Of a DNA stretch of 12,691 nt, positions 6,426-12,691 are shown one piece after another (positions within the stretch are counted from its first letter, which is position 1; every line of letters begins with the position of its first letter). The notes below the pieces were generated by a model that was not told the origin of the DNA, made no database searches, and saw nothing but the letters and a program-made list of their open reading frames with translations. The stretch is from JALVCQ01 sp964452325 (GTDB taxonomy: Bacteria > Bacteroidota > Bacteroidia > JAADEI01 > JALVCQ01), in assembly GCA_964452325.1 (NCBI GenBank), contig CAYVLB010000051.1:1-12691 (forward strand), read 5' to 3'. The translations under genes were made by a program, and so were the position numbers.

Positions 6426-7463
6426 CTACAGGTTGAGTCGAACCCCCCAAGCATGGACGGCTTTCCATGGCGAAGCCGCCCGATATGAATAGTCAATTGA
6501 TACCGCACGATCCGATCCCAAGGGTACATTCAATGTTACACCTCCAGCTGGTCCCGTATAGACTGTTTGAGGATTATCACTCAATATGCCCCGCTGATAT
6601 AAAAACCCTCCCCGCACTTGCACAATATCTTTGAAGCTATACTGTAGCCCGCCCACCAGTTCATTACGCTGATAGGTATGCGAGGTAAAATTGGCCGCTA
6701 CCGTTAGTACATGGGTGGATCCACCAAAGAGAAAATCGTGCGACCCTGTGATATGCAACAACGAGGGCAGGTCAAATCGTCCCGAACGCATCTGCAAGGT
6801 GAGTTCATAGTTGGATCCTTCGGGAGTTCCACGAAATGCCAACCCATCTCCACCAAAACGCATTGGCGTCCCTACATTTCGAAGTGAAACTCCAAAACGC
6901 GTACGCTTATTGGATGAAGTATATCGGACACCTGCATCCAATGCTGCACCCATCGCACGAGCATCCGGTAACGCTTCTGAAATCAAACGTACCAATACAC
7001 CTCCCGAGATCGTACTAGAAAAACGATGACCATAAGCCATCCCTAAGTTGATGAACTGGGGGCTATACGTTCCCAATCCCCCTTCGGGTTGTTGGGCCGT
7101 CGTAATCAGGATATCCCCAAAATCAAACGACATCAGACTCACCCCAAAAGCATTATCTCCATCCTCTCCCAGTCGGGTTACAAAACCAAATGAGTTGATG
7201 TAGATATCAGCACCCTGTAACCACGTGGTTCGACTGAATGCAAATTCAGTTTTCCCTACAAAAAGGATGGATGCAGGATTAAAGCGCATCGCTTCCACAC
7301 CATGAACTCCTACGGCATCAGCCGCATGCCAACCCGAACTTCGTGCCCAGGGGTTAATCAGCAACTCTGTGGCCCCGGCCTGTCCAGCACGTTTTTCATT
7401 CCCCGCCCACAATGTGGCGGCAATACCCACCATAACCCAGGTAAAAGCAATAAGGCGTTTCAT
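6426..7463 (-). CDS. PorV/PorQ family outer-membrane beta-barrel protein
   Basis: This is a 345-residue protein with a signal peptide (MKRLIAFTWVMVGIAATLWA, cleavage near Ala20-Gly21), followed by amphipathic beta-strand sequence up to an end at VRLNL. The N-terminal region resembles the PorV/PorQ (UPF0164-like) family. PWARSSGWHAADAV (38-51) precedes the FNPA motif (61-64, usually WNPA). SFDFGDI (112-118) and MGAALDAGVRY (171-181) follow the family pattern. Characterised PorV binds T9SS C-terminal signals and shuttles cargo from the translocon to the attachment complex, while PorQ acts in a related complex. Which branch this protein belongs to is not clear. It lies 12 nt after the stop of the giant secreted protein and is last in that operon, so it may be a dedicated partner for that protein. 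This last point is inference. Confidence 0.82.
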   Translation of the reverse strand: MKRLIAFTWVMVGIAATLWAGNEKRAGQAGATELLINPWARSSGWHAADAVGVHGVEAMRFNPASILFVGKTEFAFSRTTWLQGADIYINSFGFVTRLGEDGDNAFGVSLMSFDFGDILITTAQQPEGGLGTYSPQFINLGMAYGHRFSSTISGGVLVRLISEALPDARAMGAALDAGVRYTSSNKRTRFGVSLRNVGTPMRFGGDGLAFRGTPEGSNYELTLQMRSGRFDLPSLLHITGSHDFLFGGSTHVLTVAANFTSHTYQRNELVGGLQYSFKDIVQVRGGFLYQRGILSDNPQTVYTGPAGGVTLNVPLGSDRAVSIDYSYRAASPWKAVHAWGVRLNL

Positions 7464-7475
7464 ACAAAATGAATT

Positions 7476-10400
7476 TTAAAATGCATCGAGATCAACGGGA
7501 CGTAAGATTCCAACCCATTTGAGGGTTTTTTCACCCAAATCGTAAGCATCCACATGAATGATATAAAGGCCACTCCCAATAGGGGTTCCATTTTCGTTCT
7601 TCAAATCCCAATCAACATACGTTGGTGCATCATCACCCGCATCCCGTTGAATTGTTCTGACCAACGTCCCATTGAGGGTGTAAATTCGAATCTTGAACTT
7701 ACCAGGCAGGTTCGTAAAACGCACACGATTGTCCAACTGGCCTGTCTCATACCTTGACCATCCATAATATGGGTTAGGGACAACATTGATCAGTTCCAAC
7801 GCATTCGCCTGCCCTGAATCATTAACCATAGCAGCCAGATCCCGTGTGGAAAATCGATAAACAATAGTACCGTCATCTCCATCTGTGGGTTGGAACGTCA
7901 CGTATGGGCGCCGCACATTTACTCGGATTCGCACTTCATTCGGGATCAAGCCCTCTTTGAGTGATTTCAACTGAAAGCCCGACTGCAACAATGGCATCAT
8001 GACATACGCTGCCCCCGGCCACATAAACTTGTAGGAAACAGAGGATGCATCAGGATCTTTTTCCAACACCGATGCATAATGAGCCAACGCCTCGTCAAGC
8101 GAAGTAAACCGGTCACCAATGCGCAACTGCCCCCCTGAAAAACGCACTTTGTGATTATACATGATATACACTACATGGCGTCCACCCCATGGATACTTCA
8201 AATCGTCATAATAATTGCCACCCTCCACTTGGAGCAAAGAAGTAGGGTTCCATATCATATCATTCCCATTCTCACTGACCAATCGAGAATCTTCACCGAA
8301 GATAATGGGTAGCCGCTCCCCAGTTTCTAAGTTAATCGCATACCCAGGGAACCATGAATATCCCTCGGAGGTATTATCGTAGATAGGTTTTCCATCAGCA
8401 TCTACTGCATTGGGGTCGCTCCACGATGCATGCTTCCGAAGTTGGAACTTTTTGGCCCCTCCCTCGGTCAGGGTGGGATCCTCACCCATTTCAACTACCA
8501 GGCATTTGGTCCACTTCGTTTTGTCGGGTGTAAGGACAATTTCTACACTATGCAGCCATTCCAACGGTGTTAACTTCACCGATGTCAGCCCGCCATAAAC
8601 GGGTCCTAATGTTTTCGCGCCCTGATGTTCAACATTTCGGGCACACATCGCATATGGTGCAATAATTCCCCCTGCCAACTTTTCAAATACCTGATCGGCA
8701 TCAACCGGCGATTCCGGTGCCACGGTAAAGTCATTTAATCCCAGTCCTCCTCCTTGGATTTCCACGTCTCCCGATCGAATCCAGTTCATTGGATATGGCG
8801 GTGCATTTGAAACCCGGGGATCAAAATCAACGTCAGGTATACGAGTTAACCAAGGGGCTTCCGGATCAGCAAACGTTATCGAAGAGGCCAAAACTCCGAT
8901 GGCGTCCTTATCTCCTGGCATTGGTGGCGATAATCGTTCCAAGTGAATTGCCAATCCCCATTTTTCAAACACCTGTTCGCTACCAGCAATATACGTAGTA
9001 TCAAATGGGATGACTTCATTGGTGGTTAGGTTGATCAGCTCCGCACGTGCCTTATCCGAAGGCTCCACATAGGAAGATTGAGAATTAATCATCGTGTCCA
9101 CGAGGCGAAATTCAAAATCTCCGATGGGTACTTTTTTAGGGTCAAAGACATATACATTCAATGGTCCTGCATCCTTCTCATATACTGCATTTCGAGCAAT
9201 ACCGTTTTGAATGGCTTCAAGTATCGACCCCTCTGTCAGTTGAAGAATTTTCCCTCCATTACCAGCGCCCCCGATGCGCGTGACTGCAGGCTGAGAGCCA
9301 TAACTTGCCTGCGTAATTTGTCCCCCTTTTCCTTCGCCCTCTGGGCGATGAGGCATACCCATATACACTCGGACATTCTTGCGTCCGGCTAAATAACGCC
9401 GATCTTCCGTCGCTTCCTCCGCTACACTATAAGCCAGTACCGTAAAATAATACGGCCAATGATTCACCAAAATATCATTTCCCGGTGCAAAAGCATCACT
9501 TACAATTCGGAAGGTGTGGCGAATCCCTTTATCTTCTCCCCGCACCATCAGCCTTGGCACTTTAGCTCCCAGTTCCGGATTATATTCCTTATTGACAACC
9601 GTCGTAATGCCATTTTTCACATCTACCACAGCAATCAGACGTGCTTTCTCGGGGTCATCTAAATCGGCGGTAGTTACCTCCGAATTGCGCAACTGATAAA
9701 TCTGATATCCTTCAAACCGATAATGAACACTATCGCCATAAGTATTAATCCCCGCCGCATAGAATGATTCCGTCTCTTTGGTATTGACTAACGTCAAAAT
9801 CAATTCCCTATCTAATTCGGTAATTACTACATCCGGTGCTGCCGGTCCTTCTAACATTTGAAAGTTGTTGTCATACAGGCGTTGTGCCCGGTCGTCGGCC
9901 AACAGCAATAGGTCCCACGATCCAATATTACCCCCCGATGAGGCACGTGCCCAAACCACACCCACTACCGTATAATTCACAGCCCCGGGTTGGAGGGTAA
10001 AAGGTCCTGCCGATTGCAAAAAACGGCGATCTGCCGGCTGGTTACCTGCGGTTACCTCAGACCATCCCGCGGGGTCTCTCGGATCAGACGGAAACATATA
10101 GTTCGTACACGGACCATTACTACTGAAGCCATCTCCCCCGTACTTGATGCAGTCACCGTTTTTCCATATCCCCCGAAGATAATTATAGAAATGTTGGGCA
10201 TCTTCGGGGTTACCCATGTCACTAAAGTCATTGTTATAATAAACAAACTTACTCATGATAATCTTCTCTCCTGGCTCATCAATGATTCCGTCCTTATCAT
10301 TATCAATTCCATCATTGGGGTCGGCTAACGGCCCTTCAAAAAAATCTACACCCACTGCAGGAGGGTTCGCCCCATATCCCGAAGGGCCTTCGTCATTATC

Positions 10401-11354
10401 ATCACCATTATAGCAAATGCCCAGCCCTCGGGTAGTATCGCATCCCACAAAGTCATCATCGTATTTACCTAAATCGGGATCAACCCATTGCCCTAAGTAG
10501 GTTTCTTCGAGCACTGTGGTAGCCCGATTGGTAATTTTGTGTTTATAAAAAGTCATATTGTTAATATCTCCTGTGGTGGCAAAGCCAAAGGCCATGGTTT
10601 GAATTTCGATTCCGATAGGGTCACCTCCAGTTTCAGAATGAACGTTTCCTTTGTCGTTGTAAATGAACCAGAGGGTTTGATCTCCCAAGATATCCGGATA
10701 GTCCCCTGCATACGGGTTGTAAGTCCCATCACCATCCACATCGACAAAAGGAGCCAAATAATAGCTATGATTGTAGCCCGATACAATCGGATGGGCTGGC
10801 CAATCGGTGATGGCTGCCGACGGATTACCGGTGGCAAGGAATTCGTCAATCTCGCTCCGATTGATTTTCCATATTCGATCGTAGGCAAAGCAGACCTCAT
10901 CGTTAGTCGAAATGGTTACTGAGTCGAGTGGACCAGGCCAGTAGTCACTCCCATCCTGGCGATATGTCATTGCCGCTACCCGCAAATTGCCTCCTGCGTC
11001 AAGCCCCCCTAACCAGATAGACCCTGCAAACAGCGAGTGTTTCTTGGGCTTTGTTGGATCATTTTGCTTAGGGATCTCGTACCTTGGGTTGCCTACCAAG
11101 TCCCACCACATATCACCCACATTCATGATGCGCGCCCGGACATTATTAATATCCAGATCTGCCGCTGCGGTCCCTGCTTCACAGGCAGCCGTTACCTCTT
11201 CCGCACGTGAATGGGGCTTGGAACGAGGCGTGGTCTTTTTACGTGGATTATGCACATTTTCTGCGCCCCAAGCGAACCCAATAAACCAACTCAGCACAAG
11301 GCCAATAATGAACATTCGATGGGTCATACGAATGTTGATCATCAATCCAGTCAT
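7476..11354 (-). CDS. Giant exported protein with T9SS type-A-like C-terminal sorting domain, function unknown
   Basis: This 1292-residue protein has an N-terminal signal peptide with hydrophobic core MFIIGLVLSWFIGFAWG (14-30) and cleavage near Gly30-Ala31. Other possible starts are Met10 (11327) and Met14. I recognise no catalytic domain. Residues about 70-510 hold Asp/Gly-rich loops like calcium-binding thrombospondin-3 or dockerin motifs: DVDGDGTYNPYAGDYPD (204-220) and DPNDGIDNDKDGIIDEPG (345-362). The exported part has eight cysteines (58, 155, 305, 314, 402, 416, 904, 951), so disulfides are possible. Residues about 510-670 look like beta-sandwich sequence. The C terminus (about 1187-1292) has the type A sorting/FlgD-Ig pattern: VVPNPYYG (1191-1198), FKIRIYTLNGTLVRTI (1220-1235), GTPIGSGLYIIHVDA (1256-1270) and KTLKWVGI. 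An extra tail, RPVDLDAF, follows. It is likely secreted through T9SS and surface-held. It is flanked by a TonB receptor (13 nt upstream) and a PorV-like gene (12 nt downstream). Confidence 0.85.
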   Translation of the reverse strand: MTGLMINIRMTHRMFIIGLVLSWFIGFAWGAENVHNPRKKTTPRSKPHSRAEEVTAACEAGTAAADLDINNVRARIMNVGDMWWDLVGNPRYEIPKQNDPTKPKKHSLFAGSIWLGGLDAGGNLRVAAMTYRQDGSDYWPGPLDSVTISTNDEVCFAYDRIWKINRSEIDEFLATGNPSAAITDWPAHPIVSGYNHSYYLAPFVDVDGDGTYNPYAGDYPDILGDQTLWFIYNDKGNVHSETGGDPIGIEIQTMAFGFATTGDINNMTFYKHKITNRATTVLEETYLGQWVDPDLGKYDDDFVGCDTTRGLGICYNGDDNDEGPSGYGANPPAVGVDFFEGPLADPNDGIDNDKDGIIDEPGEKIIMSKFVYYNNDFSDMGNPEDAQHFYNYLRGIWKNGDCIKYGGDGFSSNGPCTNYMFPSDPRDPAGWSEVTAGNQPADRRFLQSAGPFTLQPGAVNYTVVGVVWARASSGGNIGSWDLLLLADDRAQRLYDNNFQMLEGPAAPDVVITELDRELILTLVNTKETESFYAAGINTYGDSVHYRFEGYQIYQLRNSEVTTADLDDPEKARLIAVVDVKNGITTVVNKEYNPELGAKVPRLMVRGEDKGIRHTFRIVSDAFAPGNDILVNHWPYYFTVLAYSVAEEATEDRRYLAGRKNVRVYMGMPHRPEGEGKGGQITQASYGSQPAVTRIGGAGNGGKILQLTEGSILEAIQNGIARNAVYEKDAGPLNVYVFDPKKVPIGDFEFRLVDTMINSQSSYVEPSDKARAELINLTTNEVIPFDTTYIAGSEQVFEKWGLAIHLERLSPPMPGDKDAIGVLASSITFADPEAPWLTRIPDVDFDPRVSNAPPYPMNWIRSGDVEIQGGGLGLNDFTVAPESPVDADQVFEKLAGGIIAPYAMCARNVEHQGAKTLGPVYGGLTSVKLTPLEWLHSVEIVLTPDKTKWTKCLVVEMGEDPTLTEGGAKKFQLRKHASWSDPNAVDADGKPIYDNTSEGYSWFPGYAINLETGERLPIIFGEDSRLVSENGNDMIWNPTSLLQVEGGNYYDDLKYPWGGRHVVYIMYNHKVRFSGGQLRIGDRFTSLDEALAHYASVLEKDPDASSVSYKFMWPGAAYVMMPLLQSGFQLKSLKEGLIPNEVRIRVNVRRPYVTFQPTDGDDGTIVYRFSTRDLAAMVNDSGQANALELINVVPNPYYGWSRYETGQLDNRVRFTNLPGKFKIRIYTLNGTLVRTIQRDAGDDAPTYVDWDLKNENGTPIGSGLYIIHVDAYDLGEKTLKWVGILRPVDLDAF

Positions 11355-11367
11355 AACGATAAAATTT

Positions 11368-12691
11368 TTAGAAATTTAGGATAAGTCCCAGCCGAATCAG
11401 CCTCGGGCTGGAATAGTTGGCAGGATTATTCACCTTCACCGAATATTGATCATAATAGGCCTGCGGATCATAAGCGGCCTGAGTAGTACGAATTCCTTCA
11501 AATGAACTCAACCATCCATCATCATCCGGACGCCCTGTATAGCGGTACACACTTACAATGTTTTTGGTATTTAGCAAGTTGCGTACCCACACATATACGT
11601 TCAAGGAAGCGCCACGACGAAAACCACCCTTATCATCCTTTGGGCCAAAAGCCAAAGGAATATCTCGATCTAAGCGCATATCTACATTAAATTGCCAAGG
11701 CTTCCGCGCACCATTGGGTGTACCGTCCAATATCTCGGTTTGACGTACGCCAATCGAAACGGCCTGAGTGACATTCTTCTGTTTCGAATAAGGAGCCCCC
11801 GACATTGCAGTAACAATAAAGTTAATACCTGTCCCTTGCAGCACTTTCTTGCCATTACGGGTCACAGGCCCAGCATATGCCGGCCCCATCCCATAGCGAT
11901 AGTCAAACAACAAATTGAACGTATGGCGGCGGTCATAGTCCAATGGGAATGGCACGCGCAAATTCGGCTGCCCCATATCAATCAGGCGGGAAGCTGAAAC
12001 CTCGTTTGAACCAGTCCCCTCAGCAAACTGAAGGGTATAACTCAATTGGGCCTGAACAGGCGAAATGCGTGTTCGCCGCACGTCGTACGTGAATGTCATT
12101 CCTTTAATGGTCGCAAAATCCAAGTTGCCATAGGTGTTGTAACTAATCGGATACGCATAATTCATTTTCGTCTGCTGTACCATATCCCGCACCTCACCAT
12201 AATAGGCTGTAAGGGTAAATGCAGAGCTTTTGCTGAGGCGCTGCTTAAATCCTATTTCATAATTAACGCGTTTTTCAGGACGCAATGCCGGATTGCCAAT
12301 AGTAAGGGTGGCACGTTGTTGGAGGTAATAAAACTCATCAATGGTAGTATGAACGCCGGCACGGGGGCGCTGAGCCAACACATCATAATTGGCAAAGAAT
12401 GTCGCATCTTCCGAAATCGGGAACGAAAAGGCAATGCGTGGTTGCACGTTGATTTGGGGTTCATAGTCTTTAAACGACTCCGGTGTGAGTTTTACATCTG
12501 CGGGGGTACGGGCACGCAGATACGGCTGTACATAGCCCGTAGCTGTTTGAAAGGCCAAAAGACCGGGATCCGCAACCTTAGTTCCACTGGCATCATACCA
12601 TTCATCGCCTTTCCGATAGCCCACAATACGGGTAGGATTAATGCTTTTGTCGGTGTATACCACATAGTCATCACCGATATTATCCGGATGG
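11368..12691 (-). CDS. TonB-dependent receptor, C-terminal beta-barrel part (5' end outside the window)
   Basis: The frame is open to the right edge, so 440 C-terminal residues are visible. The first, HPDNIGDDYV, runs straight into VYTDKS, and the GTG at 12663 is internal, not a start. The sequence is alternating beta-strand and turn, with the TonB-receptor barrel signature NPALRPEKRVNYEIGF (visible residues 133-148) and the strand YGNLDFATIKGMTFTYDV soon after. The protein ends with RLIRLGLILNF, the aromatic terminus expected for BAM-inserted barrels. Such receptors import ligands across the outer membrane using TonB-ExbB-ExbD energy. No SusD-like lipoprotein follows, so this is not a standard SusCD glycan-uptake pair. 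Instead it is followed 13 nt later by the giant T9SS-type protein. The substrate is unknown, and the plug and any N-terminal carboxypeptidase-like domain are not visible. Confidence 0.88.
   Translation of the reverse strand, partial: HPDNIGDDYVVYTDKSINPTRIVGYRKGDEWYDASGTKVADPGLLAFQTATGYVQPYLRARTPADVKLTPESFKDYEPQINVQPRIAFSFPISEDATFFANYDVLAQRPRAGVHTTIDEFYYLQQRATLTIGNPALRPEKRVNYEIGFKQRLSKSSAFTLTAYYGEVRDMVQQTKMNYAYPISYNTYGNLDFATIKGMTFTYDVRRTRISPVQAQLSYTLQFAEGTGSNEVSASRLIDMGQPNLRVPFPLDYDRRHTFNLLFDYRYGMGPAYAGPVTRNGKKVLQGTGINFIVTAMSGAPYSKQKNVTQAVSIGVRQTEILDGTPNGARKPWQFNVDMRLDRDIPLAFGPKDDKGGFRRGASLNVYVWVRNLLNTKNIVSVYRYTGRPDDDGWLSSFEGIRTTQAAYDPQAYYDQYSVKVNNPANYSSPRLIRLGLILNF

Noticed and set aside
9078..9392. 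Plus-strand frame of 104 codons, and several others, inside the giant secreted protein
   Set aside because: Overlaps one continuous 1292-residue gene with a signal peptide and sorting domain. No independent signal supports expression.
12661..12663. GTG at 12663 as the start of the rightmost gene
   Set aside because: The frame stays open to the window edge with barrel-like sequence, and a 431-residue protein would lack the signal peptide and plug. The gene is cut by the window edge.
1..12691. CRISPR array, insertion sequence, prophage or defence island
   Set aside because: I saw no spaced direct repeats, transposase, integrase, phage structural gene or known defence domain on either strand.

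Overview
The window reads as an ordinary chromosomal stretch of a Bacteroidota (Bacteroidetes) genome. Four lines of evidence point there. Three intergenic sites match the Bacteroidota -7 promoter box TAnnTTTG exactly. Start codons show almost no Shine-Dalgarno sequences. Gene orders typical of the phylum are present (etfB-etfA-bifunctional nuclease, and greA-HIT). There is also a type IX secretion (T9SS) signature: a giant exported protein with a type-A-like C-terminal sorting domain next to a PorV/PorQ-family barrel. The style of the giant protein resembles what I recall from Saprospiraceae-like lineages, but I cannot fix the family from sequence alone.

Layout. Bases 1-55 are the 3' part of a tRNA-Arg (anticodon TCG) on the + strand. 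Bases 89-2522 (- strand) are a compact operon, etfB-etfA-bifunctional nuclease, joined by a 5-nt gap and then a 4-nt GTGA overlap. Bases 2523-2618 are a divergent promoter region with two perfect -7 boxes facing away from each other. Bases 2619-5490 (+ strand) hold hisS and hutH, which overlap by 8 nt. Histidine charging and the first step of histidine breakdown are therefore on one transcript. hutH then runs tail-to-tail, with a 32-bp overlap, into a HIT-family gene that follows greA on the - strand. greA and the HIT gene are in the same reading frame, separated only by tandem stops TGA TAA and then a GTG start. Bases 6359-6425 combine a terminator-like hairpin for the next operon with the greA promoter.

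Bases 6426-12691 (- strand) are an exported-protein operon read from the right edge inward: a TonB-dependent receptor (5' end outside the window), a 1292-residue secreted protein of unknown function with calcium-binding-like Asp/Gly loops and a T9SS-type C-terminal domain, and a PorV/PorQ-family outer-membrane barrel. The spacers are 13 and 12 nt. This is the least understood part of the window and the best candidate for a poorly described system: a receptor, a secreted surface protein and a PorV-like shuttle encoded as one unit. The remaining genes are conserved housekeeping functions. I saw no CRISPR array, insertion sequence, phage gene or defence gene.
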